DNA of 64,000 nt. It comes from Syngnathus acus (lineage: Eukaryota > Chordata > Actinopteri > Syngnathiformes > Syngnathidae). The translations under genes were made by a program, and so were the position numbers. The stretch spans positions 11,464,501-11,528,500 of the forward strand of contig NC_051094.1 in NCBI RefSeq assembly GCF_901709675.1, written 5' to 3'. A model generated the notes under the pieces. That model had not been told where the DNA came from and searched no databases. It worked only from the letters and a program-made list of their open reading frames with translations. Below, piece by piece: positions 1 to 12,900 of the stretch (its first letter is position 1; each line of letters starts with the position of its first letter).

Positions 1-190
1 GGCCCATTTTAAAATTTTGTCCATATATAAGATATATACATTTGGCCCGCGGGCCGGACTTTGGACACGCCTGCTGTAGTGGCTCAATATTGGTCCATAT
101 ATAAGGCGCACCTGATTATAAGGCGCACTGTCGGCTTTTGAGAAAATTGGAGGATTTTAGGTGAGCCTTATAGTGCGGAAAATACGGTAC
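1..190. mobile_element. DNA-transposon-like repeat ending in CCGTATTTTCC-type terminus
   Basis: The segment around 93-188 carries two ATAAGGCGCAC-type units and ends GTGCGGAAAATACGGTA, whose reverse complement matches the left edge of a second copy at 10139. This is a widespread vertebrate non-autonomous repeat recognisable by TACCGTATTTTCCG and ATAAGGCGCAC. A second repeat fragment (GGCCCGCGGGCC near 43-55) abuts it on the left. The element is probably cut by the window start. Confidence 0.6.
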
Positions 191-1111
191 TTTAATATGT
201 TTAAATGTGTGAACGTGGAGGGGTAAAACTACATAAAAACTTGTTTTTTACCTGGTTTACCTGATCTCGCCCAAGAAGAAATTTTTATCTATTGTGGATG
301 GGTCTCGAATGTATCTCTTGCAATAAATGTGGGATCACGATAGTTCTTGTTCTCAATCTCATTCGATTTAGCCGATGTAACCTAATGTTATAGCCACTTG
401 TAATCGGACATTTTCACTATTAAATGTTCATATCAACCTAATTAAAAAAAAAAACGATGAGTTACATACATTTAAATCAGCTACGTTAGACAGGAGCACA
501 GGTGATCTCATTATGATAATATCACTTGCAGTGAATGTATGTAGCCTCACAGCTCATCATTAATAAAAGATGCTATCCTACCTCAGTGAACATGCAGGCA
601 GCAGCTGTCTCTGCGTATCTGCGATATTGGTTTCTCCCACTTTCTGTAATTAGCAATGATCAAGAGGAATTATAAGCGGCGGTTAGCAGCACTGGACTCC
701 TCAATGACCCTGATAGATGGTCAATTATAGTGATCAGGTCACGGCGTTTATTGGATTTAAAGTGGCAGTGATGGGCCCTTTTGGCCTTGCGTGGGTAATT
801 ATCACATTTCTGCATGATTTAAGATGACAGTCAATGCTGAGAAAGACTTAAGTAAAATTTAATCATTTTCTTATTTGTGTATTTATGCAAGAGTTAACAG
901 CGGGTGGCCATAAATGGATAAAATAGTGTCCATGTGCATTGCACAAGGACTGAAAGATATGTGATACTTGAATTCCCAGAAAACTAACAGTGGAATTTTC
1001 ATAATTCTGGATTATGTAAAAAGTAAAAAAATGGAAAAAGTAGGAATATTGGCCATTTTGGGATGTGATGCTTTTTGACCATTTTCTTTTTATTGTCATT
1101 TTACTATACTA

Positions 1112-1182
1112 TAAGAATAAGAATAAGAATAAGAATAAGAATAGGAATAGGAATAGGAATAAGAATAAGAATAAGAATAATT
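1112..1182. repeat. (AAGAAT)n / (AGGAAT)n hexanucleotide microsatellite
   Basis: About 11 copies of a 6-base unit; the middle three carry AGG in place of AAG. On the minus strand it creates a Tyr-Ser repeat ORF, which is an artefact. Confidence 0.95.
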
Positions 1183-4100
1183 CAAATCCATAGCCACACA
1201 ATAATGACTAGGTAAGAACATTTCTCCTACCGAACTCCACAAAGGCTTTTCTCCTTGCCTTATTTCAGAAACCTGAATATGTTCAAATCCAAACTTGCTG
1301 CTCATCTGAAAGAGTAAACAAGGGAATACATCACCGCCTTGTTTATGTTCTTATTTCACATGGCAGAAAAGGTCAGAGTCTAAGGATTATACCACAGGTT
1401 CAAGAAACTCAATAAAAGCCAATGAAAACAATACCATCCATATTTTAAACAGCTGGCACCAAACAGGGGGAGGCTTACATGAGGGTGCCAATTATTGTAC
1501 TTCTCAGAATTTGCCGCAAACCACCTCAGGTGTACTTTCCAAACAGAACAATTGCATATTTCATACAATTTGCATCAATATTAGATCATCAAATAGGATT
1601 TTGCTGTGGCTTGCCCATATATAAACCACTAACATAATACTTAAAGCTGTTGGGCAGGAGGGGGCAGATTTAGTAGGGTTTAAATGCAGATGTTTTTAAG
1701 AATGTGTGCAGTTGTTTTGAGTCTGTGTTTGTTTTCCCTCCGTGGACTCATTAAAGTCTGTGCAGCAGAGTCTGCGCTCTATAATCCTGATGTATTATTA
1801 ATCATGTCCTTCCATGCAACTCCGAAAAATGTCCATTTTAGATTTGTGAGAATGCACACAATTTGAAACTCAGCCTAGTCCAGCATGACAGGATGCTTTA
1901 TTTTTCTTCCTGTTACACATTCCCAAGTGGGTAAACAACAATGGGTGTATTGTTCGTTGTCGGACATTCGGTCGTTATGGCTCTGTGTCTGCCTTGTCAA
2001 CGTATGGTATGGCACGTGCGTGGAGTTTCGGCATCCACTCTTGTACGTTGACAAGCGCTGCATGCCATTCTGTAGAGAGAGATACCCACAGCTCCAAAAA
2101 TATTGTGCATAATGTCAGTTGTGTGGTGTATTGAAGTAATTATGCCAACAAAGTTTGTACCCACGACTAAGAACTTCATGGCAATGTAGTACTAATAGGT
2201 TGGCATTGTTTTAATTAGTATATGTCTAAATGTTGAATATATATTATTCATACTTAACCCATGTGACGTAATTTATAGCTATGACATTTCAAGAAACAAA
2301 ATCCACCTAACCCTAAAACGAATTCATAAATAACCTAACCCTAACCTAAAACTTAATTCATACATATTTCCTGGTGATATATAATACATCGTTATACATT
2401 ATGATTATTATAAAAAAACAAAACTTGCATTTCTGATAAAAAAAAAAAATAGTCAAAATTTGTTGATTTGTATAATTTTATGAAAATGTTAGATTTTGTT
2501 AAAAAAAAAAAGTACAGGGTGATACAATGGCCAGCTGTAATCATCACTGTCACATACCGTACAGTCCTGGCATGGGCTCATGGCATTTTATTTAACTTTA
2601 TTTGGGTAGATAATCCAAGTCTAGTTCACTGACAGGCTGCAACATGATTCACTTGGACAGTGACTGACTGCACATCCAATTTGTTTCAACTCTAGAGCAG
2701 AGGCTTATTATCTGAAATGCATGAGATGTCTGTGCATGAGAGGCGTGATCAGCTGGGGCATGCACCGGGGCTGCTGGGAAAGTAATCAATAAGAGATTGT
2801 CTCTTGCAGTTTAGGACGACACATTATAACGGAGCTGAAAATTAAGCGGGCAGATATTAATAATAATGGAAGTACGGACTCATGGCTGAGAATGAGGGAG
2901 AGGTAAAACTTAAAATACGTTTGCTGTTTGCAGAGGCGTGCAACATGAGTCGATCAGGCAATTGCCTTGGGTCCCAAGCAGAAGACGGTTCTAATTATGG
3001 AATACTTTTAAAAAGCTCTGCAATATGGTTTTGCTGCACTTATAACAATTTTCACATGACTTTTGCTTACTGTGAGCTTTGTGTCATCTGGACAGGTGTG
3101 TCAGTTATTGCTGTTTGTTTCCTCTTCCTTTTTGTTAAAGTGAGTTTCCCTTGTCTGGCTTTTAGTAAGGTTTGAGGAACTGTTGTGCGATAGATAGTTC
3201 AGCCAAGTCAGTGTGTCTTCCATAGATACTGTGGCTTTTTGAGTTGTTTGGTTCACAGCTAGAGCAGAAGTTCAGTCGGTAGTCAGAGTACAAGTTTGTT
3301 TGATTGGTAGAGCCGGACCTAGATGTGCAAAATCACATTCCTCAAAAGTTGCTGGATTGTATTGTATTATTTTTTGTTCCTGGGGCTTAAAGGGGGTAAC
3401 ATTAGCCTGGCAAGTCAGACCAATGTTATACCAGTGATTGGTTTGGTGCAGAATTGCATTGATACACATTTCAGAGGCGGGGCAAACAGATGCAAAGAGC
3501 AGACATGTCGTCGAGGAAAAATGCCATGTCTTCTTTTGAAATAAATGCTTCCACTGCCATTGGCTGCTGGGGTTTTATTGATTCTGTGTAGTTCTAGTTA
3601 TGTAAAATGGAGTTTAATTCTGATTGAAATAAACTAGCATCTCTCTTCCGCACAATTTTGTGATGTTGGGCATGAAGGATACGTCACAGCAAGTAAACGA
3701 ATTTGATTTGTCGGTGGATGAATGCTGCGATGAATGGCCCTACCTACCACACCCAAATTGCTGGCAGATTTGGTCTTGCTTGCCAGGCTCGGGTAACATT
3801 GGGTGGGATTCGAATTGTCTGTAAATAATTTAAAAATATATTTTAAAATATCAAATAAAATGCTGGAGGGTCTTAACAGATTAGCATGCCCTGGCCCTGG
3901 TGTAGCGCCATACCTGGAATAGGCAATTGTTTTTCTAACAAAAGTTAAATTTGTATTGCTACGTTCAATATTTACCCTGTAATAAATTCTATAATTCTCT
4001 AAACTTTACAACTTACCCTTTAAAAGTGTATGTTTGTTCAAATTTGGGATAATGATCTTTTTTGAATAGTTAATGTCATACAGCATAATGTTTTTTTGGT

Positions 4101-7100
4101 CTGTATGACAATAAACAAATAGAAATGGTGTTTGAGCGATTCCCCTGATGTGTTAATTAGCCAAAGATTTCTTTTTCCATTGTCTGACCAACCAATACAC
4201 AATAGCGGGTGGGAGCGGATGATGTTACCAAACTGCATTACAGGCCATTACGGATGCCGTGTCATTGATTATTTATACCCTTATAAAATGCCTGTCTCCC
4301 TGGTACACCAGGCTTGCTTGGCTAGCATTGATAAAATGCTGCTAGTAAATCACCACAGCAGACAAACAGCAGATGAGAGAGTTGAGTGACAAAGTCCTGT
4401 GTGAGTAATAGATGTAAAGAAAAAAAAAACAGAGACATATTGTTATAGGTTAGGCCGATCACTGGATCTTATTAAACTAATAACTCTTTGTAAGTCCCTG
4501 TTTTATTTGCACATTTCTGACGCATATGTGTGATTAGATTAATTTTGGATCTAAAAATTGGACAGTAGATCACATCCCTCCAGGAGATTTGTTCAGTCTT
4601 GTTATTTTGCATTAGTGGGCAAGGGAGCAGATGGCGAGGAGAAAGCTGAGCAAGTCAGCACTTTTTATTTTAAACTTTAGTGTTGTAGGTGTCAGAACTG
4701 GAGCGGGACCTCTTCCACCTAGTCACCTTGCGATGGGAATATTCGTTCTTAGGTAAGAATGGCCCTTGCTAAGGCACCAAGGAAATATCACATTTCAATA
4801 TCTTAATAAAGTGACACTCTGGCCCCTTCAAAGCCACCTGGAAAACAACTAACAAGTTGTGAATCAACTGAAGACTTTCTACATTCTGTCCTCCAGATAT
4901 GTTATTTGTAAGCTATATTGCAGCTCACTAAATTCATCCCGGCATTTTATCACACAGGCTAACTGTCCAAATGCCAAATGTCTCATAATATTGTGTGTGT
5001 GTGTGGTGGTGGTGGGGACACGCCAGGAGACAAACATGACATGCGTACGCCTACATTGGTTGGAAAGAAGAAAATGAGTCCATATTGGACACACTTCCCA
5101 GAGCACGGAAGTATGAAAGTGAGGGCAACATCTTGTATCATTTATCTCCCTTAAATGTTGAAGCTGTGACAAAGTGGATGGATAAATTATGATGAATGAT
5201 AAGACATATTTAGTCAATATCGCAGTTCTCTTTCATCACTTTGCTGTTTGTTGCCTCACAAAGTGGCGCCGGAATGACATCTACTCATTTAAATAGCACT
5301 TGGAAGGCCAGATTGTGATCAAATTGAAATGGGCATTGCACATGTTAATATCAATATCTCCCTCTCTGAGATGAAATGTCAAAGTGCTGTTTTGTAAATT
5401 CATATCTTATTCCTGTACACAGTATGAGAAAAATAAAGGATGCCACTTAGGGAAGTGTTTTTTTTCAATATGATGTTCAAACACAATGCTGCATTAATTT
5501 AGCTATTTGTAACATTGTTTTTTATTATGCATACTTAAACTACAGTAACACATACGGCAACTATCTGTACCTACAGATGTGTTGACTGGCAGTGAAAACA
5601 GAACTACTACACCACTTCATAGTGTTACCAACAAGTGCTCCAAGCTGGCAAGGAGCAGACTGAGATGTGTGTCAATACGACCAGCCCTGGGAGCTGAGAA
5701 CATGACAGGAAGATGAGTGAAAAGTAGCAAGCAATACAAGACGACATCCCCTCCAAGGAGAGGCAGTGATAGTATCTCATAATGTGCAATGTCTTGTAAC
5801 AGCGCGCACATGCATTTACACACTTCAGTCCAACTACGTAGAAGAGTTGGATTTCAGTTTTTGACATCTTATTACGTTCCAGCAATATGACTGAGAGGTG
5901 CAGTAACGGACTGAATGATAAGAAACACCATTTACACACTGTGTCCTTGATGTTAAGGTTTGCATTTGTGTAAAAAAAAAAGCAGCAGCAACAGGTAGGT
6001 GACTGTATAGCTAATACGCTTTAACATCTCGGTGTGAGGGAGCATATAGAATTAGGGAATGCAAACATAAAGCATAGGGACGAAAATGAGCAGTAAGACC
6101 TACCATGTCCAAAAATATTGGACATTTTTGTCCATTTGGTTGAGTTTACTATTGATCTCATAGAAGCCAAGTTGGCACGCACATCTGGCGCTGGGTAGTT
6201 AGTGCAATTATTTATGATTTCCTCCAAGATTTAAAAGCTCTTTGCCCGGCCTTGTAATGCAGTAACTGATTGCACTGCTAATGTAATTAAGGGGAGATTA
6301 TGATGTCCACGTGGCACGCCAGATGGTGGCATTCACAGCAATGGGGGAAGGCACAACTGGCACACCACTGCACAAGGGCAGTGAGGCGCAGTCAGTCGGA
6401 GCAGTCCAGACTCCCCACCAGACGGAGAGAAGCATGCATGTGTCGGAGAATAAGCGTGGTGTACTTGCATGTGTTGGTGTGTTGTGGGATGAGAAGATGA
6501 GATACAAAAAGTGTGTATGATTAGACAAAATAAATACTCCAATTGCATGTGAAGGCCCCAACAATGAAATCATTTTTATCACAGGCCACAATATTAGGTT
6601 CACTATAAGAGCTGAGTAAAAATTATACCTTCATAGAGGTAACTGCAAATGTTGAAAAGGTGATCAAAGATCCACATAGTCTAATGTATAACAACCAAAA
6701 TGCTTGAATTAAATTTTATTTAATATATGATGCTCGTGTACCATAGAAAGTTTGTTCAGTATGGCTCCACATGGTGTTGAATTTACCCTAATTTGTTTTT
6801 CCAAGTGGTTACACAAAGTAAAATCATTTAGATCCAGATACATTACATGAAATTTAATTAAAGGATTATTTAGTAATTGTTGCTTGAATTATACCATCAT
6901 GAAGAATATTTCACTACTATTATGTATGACTGCTCAGTGAAATCTATTGGATTTTTTTCTCATAATATAAATTGTATTTAAAATATAGAACTTAATATAA
7001 AATATTATAAAATACTATAATGTAACATAAATACAATATAATATAAAATTAATATAAAACGTAATAATTTTTGCAATAAATAATTAACCGCATTAGCCAG

Positions 7101-7332
7101 AAAATCAGATGTCAATGAAAATGAAATCCCATTGGGCAAAGCCAACATTTTTTCCCACTGATTTCTCAGCAAAGACAAAAATGGGACCAAAGTGACCTTT
7201 AATTAGACAAAAGCATGATATTATAAAGCCTTGCAAGGTTCTATCCTATGGGGGCACTAAGGGCAGGCTTCTTAAAACATGTTATTATAAGCTATTCCGG
7301 AGACACGGGGTTTATATGCGTAGACAGAAAAG

Positions 7333-7358
7333 AGAGGAGGAGGGGAGGGGAGGGGAGG
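7333..7358 (+). repeat. G-rich purine tract
   Basis: AGGAGGAGGGGAGGGGAGGGG-type stretch: three runs of four G plus flanking GG runs, a weak G-quadruplex candidate on the plus strand. Confidence 0.6.
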
Positions 7359-8532
7359 CTCTGAAATGAGCCCTGCACATTTCTACACAGTCCATAATGG
7401 GTTCATACAGGTGACAGGGACATTGGAGGCACAGTAGATTTCCCAAGTTGATATAAGGATATTATTACTGGTACTCTCGAGGTGGCAACGCAGAAATCTC
7501 CATCTTCAGTTCCAAGATGAGTGTCAGCAAATTACAAAACACTGCCAATGACCTTTAAACAGGAAAAGGAAACCAGCCCTGTTTTAAAATCATTTAGGTG
7601 CAGAGTCGTTTGCTGCACATAAGTGCAGGGTCACCCACTACCTCTTACTCAGCATACAACCATATTTAGGCTTTTGCACTCAGAAATAAAATGTGAACCG
7701 GTGTCTTACTGTTAGAATTCCTAAAAACCTGACAGTCTTCAATTATAGATGATAGTAACCATAATATAAAGTATTTTTGCTGGTATCTCAAGACTGTTTT
7801 ATCACCTTTTCTATAATTAAACAAATACTCTGCCAGCTCTACAAATTCTCAGCGTGTTTTGTCCGCCTTTCTTGACACCTGACATTTCATGATCGCAATT
7901 TGAGCATTGTCACGAGAGGTTCTAATTGAGCACACCTATTTCAGAAGGATGGCAACACCTTGATGTGAAAGAATGAGCTGCAAAATTGCAAAGGAGGGTG
8001 GGTGAGTACACCCTGCTAATGAACCTAAGTAGCAAACTTCATTTAAATAACATCAATGTTTTCTTTATTTACTGAACAGACACACAGAAGAGAAACTTTT
8101 CCACCTGGACTGGGGCAGTGGCTTAATCAATGTGCACTCGGATCGGTCTTTCATAGTAACGAAGGAACGGATTGAAATGGCAAAGCTCTCGATTTCCGGA
8201 CTGAGCTATCTTCTCCCTCTTACCTACATGGGGCTATGAGTTTCAGCTGATGCAAACTGCCCCTGGATAAATGGAATTACTTGTAAGATGACTTCCCTTA
8301 CTTCATAAAATTTCTCATACTTGAAGAGTATGTACTACATTTGTCATCTCTTCTCTTGAATGACATCATGCATGAAGGCGGGCAGTCCAGATTTGTTTAA
8401 GGTAAGACACAATTTCCAAGATTTTTGGTACAGCTGTATAACTGGCACAGAAACAAACAATAACCCCACCAACAAAAAAACTCCTGTTCAATTTAAAACA
8501 AAAAATGTTTTGTTGTTCCCCCCAAATACCTG

Positions 8533-8552
8533 CATTTATTTATTTATTTATT
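8533..8552. repeat. (TTTA)n short microsatellite
   Basis: About five tandem TTTA units. Confidence 0.85.
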
Positions 8553-9884
8553 TGTAATTACTATTGTTTAGCACTCAAGAAACTCGGAGCAACTGCATAA
8601 AAACATAACCTGCCTTGTATTAGTTAATGATTTGTTAGTTGAGTTCCTGCAGGTTGAAGGCACAAAGTCCAAAAAGACAGCACTGAGGGGACGAAGAACC
8701 CAATTCCGGAGTATATTTTAACAGCCCTTTTACTGAACTTCAACACTTCATACAGTAAGAGCGACTTTATATAAGTACTGTATCTGAATATTCCACATAG
8801 AATTATATATGTAGAATAAAATGAAATGAAATCTTCAAGAACAGCAGCTTAAATCATTTCGGAAAGTGTAACATCAATACAATGTCTTCTTTTTGGCTTC
8901 AACTGGTCTGGTTAGACAGAGCCTTGAAAGGGCAGTTTAAATGCATTACATTTTGCCTCCATTTCGCCTCACAGTTAACCAACAATCCATTGCAGCAATC
9001 GTCCAATCAGTTACAATGTCAGTCAGTCAATATTTTTAGTTGCACATACTTTGTCTCACTGTACAATGACTTACAAGTTTGTTTCAAATTAATTTCACGC
9101 TATTGCCAATATGTTTCTCTTCTGGGAAGCTCGGTTAGCCCTTCAGAAGCACATCTTCCAAGGAGTCAAGGTTCTGAGTCTCAGACTCAAATTCATGTTA
9201 CAAAGAGATCTGTCTTTCAATTAGTCAATTCGCCAACCTGTTTCATTTGAATAACGGCAGCAATCTAACATTTGTTAGGGGACAGCTGTTTCTGGAGTGA
9301 ATCATTTAATTTGATCAAGGTAATTGGGATAGATTTTGTAAACATCAAGATTGAATGCACTAACTTTGTCAGTTAGTACAACAATGCTTTAAACCTAATT
9401 GAATAAAGTTGCATCAGAAACCTTTGCAAAGCCACTTACCCTGTAAAAGGCTTGCATACCCATTAGGCCAAAATTCCCTTAGACAGGGATAGATAGCAAT
9501 TGATGGGACTTCCTTGAAAATATGTGATTGCTCGGTCTAATTTGTGACTTGTTGAAGTAATTGGGTAGTCTCAAAACGCTGTTTTGGTCTAAGTTGTCGT
9601 TTGATCCTCTGTTAGAAGGATGCTTTTTCTTTTACATCCCAATAAGCCTCATTGAGAAGTCGATATTGTGGCTTTCTGGACCTTTCAGCCAGGAGGAGCA
9701 TTGTCCATTCACGGCCTAATGAAGCTTAATGATGCAAACCTCAATTTGTGCAACTGTCAGTCTACTTGTGCTTTTGTTGTGCCAATGTTTTTGTATTAAG
9801 CAAATATCTAATCCCAAGTCTCTATATGTGAAGAGAAAATATAGATAGTGTCTAATTTCCTCCTATTTCTATCAGAACATTATC

Positions 9885-9971
9885 ATGGCAAATGACCAGA
9901 TGCCAACAGACCCTATCACTGCAGTCGGAGTCCTTTCTTCACACAGCAAGGTTCCAGATGACTACTTTGTT
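9885..9971 (+). CDS. mvb12b: mvb12b coding exon 1 (residues 1-29)
   Basis: A pyrimidine-rich tract and CAG acceptor end at 9875. Nine bases later ATG lies in a strong initiation context (ATCATGG). The exon reads into TDPITAVGV, which matches the DPITGVGV block at the start of the MABP domain in vertebrate MVB12B. The donor is GTT|GTAAGT after 9971, phase 0. The nine bases 9876-9884 are also open (N-I-I), so this could be an internal coding exon if a coding upstream exon exists outside the window; none was recognised upstream. Confidence 0.85.
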
Positions 9972-12900
9972 GTAAGTAACTGACCTCTGGTCAAGTAAAG
10001 TTCGCAAACTAATCCAAGCATATTTTAATTGACCTTGCTTTATGAGCAGAACCCCACCTTACCCAAGTGGTTTTCTTCCAATGTACAATGCTGAAAGCAA
10101 TTGATGAAGACATAAAATCCAGGGGGAAATAACATTTACCGTATTTTCCGGACTATAAACCGCTACTTTTTGCACAAGCTTAATAAGCGTAAAGTCCAGT
10201 GCAGCTTATCTATGGATTTTACATGTTTTTTTCTTATATTGTATGATTTGTGCATATTCTTTTAGCTCTCCATGCATGCCTCCTTTTGAAAACCCCACTG
10301 CGTACCACTGTTACCAGTTTACTCTTTATGCAGAAAATCAAAGAGCTGATTAACTCTTTTGCTCTCTGATTCTTTGGTGCGCCGTGTGTTCTCATCTCTG
10401 AACTTCAGCAGATCGCTCCAACACAAGAGAGCACAAGCCAAGATCAAACACTGTTCCGCTGGGATCCGCAGCTTTGCTCAAGTATGAGCAGCCACCCAAC
10501 ATCAAAGACCGTTCGCACACTCAGTCGTACTTTGACTCTCTGCAAGGGTTCCAAAGGGGATAGGGGTGCATTTCAAATTCGCAAGTATTTGACTTGTTAC
10601 TCTCATGAACTCATTACTAAAATTTGCATTTATTTCAAGAGGCGTAAACATTGATTTTGCATTTGCCGGGACATCAGAGCTAAGAAAGACAAACTTCATG
10701 TCAGTATTTAATGAAGAATATGCAACTATGATAAATAGTTTTAAGAATCAGTATATCCTATTTCATCTCTTCTCAAGAGCATCAGCGCAACATACACTCG
10801 GTTTAATCCTCTCTATGAATTGTCCTTGTATGATATCCATTCGTTTTCTATATCAATATATTCAATCGCACATTTCAGGACATTTCAGACAAAAGGCCTC
10901 CATAAACATTACTGTACAACTGTAATTGCAGCTTTTGAAAAAATGAGCTGCAATTTCTTCTTTAAACTTCTGGTGGCAACTGCATAATGGCAATCATTTT
11001 ACATAGGCATCTTCGATACCACTTATTTTTCAGACCGATACCAGTACGAGTTCCCAACTCTTGAGTAGTCACCGATACTGATATTGATACGACGAACCGA
11101 TGTCACGAGTTCTCCTAATACATAAAAGATCAACATCATATATCCCAGTTAAGCATTAAAATTGGGTGAAATTTATTTTCTATTAGCTTTATTTTTAGAT
11201 GTATTCATAAAACACATATTTTGTATAAAACACACAATAATATGAATTCAAATAAATGAAATGAAACCATTTGTTTAACATTGCATACCAATGAGCTTAC
11301 CATTTAACCAGAGTTTTAGCAACACAAGTGGGTCACCAATTTATTCAACTGTGGCGTCTGAGTCTGACTACTGGATGACCCCCGCGTAACGACATACATT
11401 ACTGAGAAAGAGAAGTGTGATACTAAGTGCACTTTTATGTCTAGCTGTGCGTCTCAATGCTGTTTGTGTCAGTCTCCCGGGATCGTTCATTAAAAAATTC
11501 AGCATGTTTCCATGTCTCTGTGTTCTTGAAATTTAGGGATTTTGCAGTTGAAACAGTCATTGCTTTTCAAAATCAAGAGACTTCAGTGACACCTTTGACA
11601 TCACAAATAATATTTTATTGACTGAGCACTTTGTAGGTACAAAGAGCAGCTATAAGAAAGTGTTGGAGAACCACTCCGCATTGTTTCTGCCATGGCTAAG
11701 CAGTTGGCCTTTCACATTCAAGCTGTGTCGTTCTCGAGCTGCCCCCGCCTGTTGGCAGGATGATGCCTGAGGTGCCTCCTAAGAGGACCGTGCCCTCATT
11801 ACTCTTCAACTTGACTTTGGGTTTCACAAAACTAGACCTTTGGTTATGCTGACAGAATGCTGTGACTACTGACCTGGAAAAAGTGGCCAAGACGGCTTGT
11901 CTTGTAAAAAAGAGGAAGGGTCTGTGATGTATAGGCTCCTTCTGGGACTTTTAGTTGAAGTGCTGTTGGTGACGCCCAGCCAGGAAAGAGCTCGCTGCTC
12001 ATCTAATGTTCGCTCTGTCTTTCTCACCTCACTATTTCTACTCCCTGCATCAAGTCACCCCCCTCTCATCCCATCTTCTCTGCGGTGGTTTTGCATGAAT
12101 CTCCCTGTGCCACGATTCCCCCACCCAGTCACCGGGGTCATTCATCATTATTGTCAAGGGGGGTAATGCGTGTGGGTGGGTGCAGAGATCTATGACTTCT
12201 TCATTTGAATGAACCTCATTAGATTGACTCTTCTTTGTAAAGGATCCCTTTAAAAAATAACCCTGGCAGTTATTTAGGTGATTCTCACATTGTAGCCAAT
12301 GGAACATGACGCCTCAACCAAGCATATTTGCTTCAACGATAGAGGAGTCTGCGGGTTATATTTTATTCTGCACAACACACGGCGATGTCGTTTAGGACCT
12401 TGAGCTTGACTTGTGGCGCCCAAACGCTGTCAATATGATGCAATCTATTATTCTTACTGCATGCGTCAATCTTTTATAACTATGAATGAGCCTATTATAC
12501 AAGGACAAGATGCTCCTTTATTGGGGTGTAGCCTCATTTCTGCACACTCGTAAAACTGCATTCTATCCTCAGCAGTTTACTGTTAGAATATTTGTCTCAT
12601 TAAATACTAGGATGCATCCACAAAAAGGTTTAGAGCAGGCAAATCTGAAGGTGCTGTTTTCTTATCTTACCTGTACCTCACTAAGGGGTTACTACATTTT
12701 AAAAAATATACATATATAATCCTTATTTTGCTATGGAAGCACACAGAAGTATGGTTTCCTTATTAGAGCGGATTGTTGTCAGGGCATCTTTAATCAGCCT
12801 ACTCCCAAGGGATGATATTTTTAGCCAGCTTTTTGGAGGCTAAGACTCCTTTACCCATGCAGGGCTCTAATGAGATGGAGCCCTCGTGCAGGCAAGCATT

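Larger units (their letters stand above)
191..9875. other. Upstream flank, probably 5' intron or leader region of mvb12b
   Basis: No exon of a known gene was recognised on either strand over 9.7 kb. The acceptor just before the first mvb12b coding exon implies an upstream exon, which is either outside the window or non-coding and unrecognisable here. The stretch includes a hexanucleotide repeat (1112-1182), a telomere-like CCTAACCCTAA patch near 2305-2355, a purine-rich G-run block (7333-7358) and a short TTTA repeat (8533-8552). All open frames here are shorter than 125 codons and lack recognisable domains. Confidence 0.6.

Noticed and set aside
11696-11890. 64-codon antisense frame containing VLLGGTSGIILPTGG
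   Set aside because: It looks mildly protein-like, but I cannot match it to a family, it starts at a TTG, and such lengths are common by chance in 64 kb. A BLASTp search would settle it.
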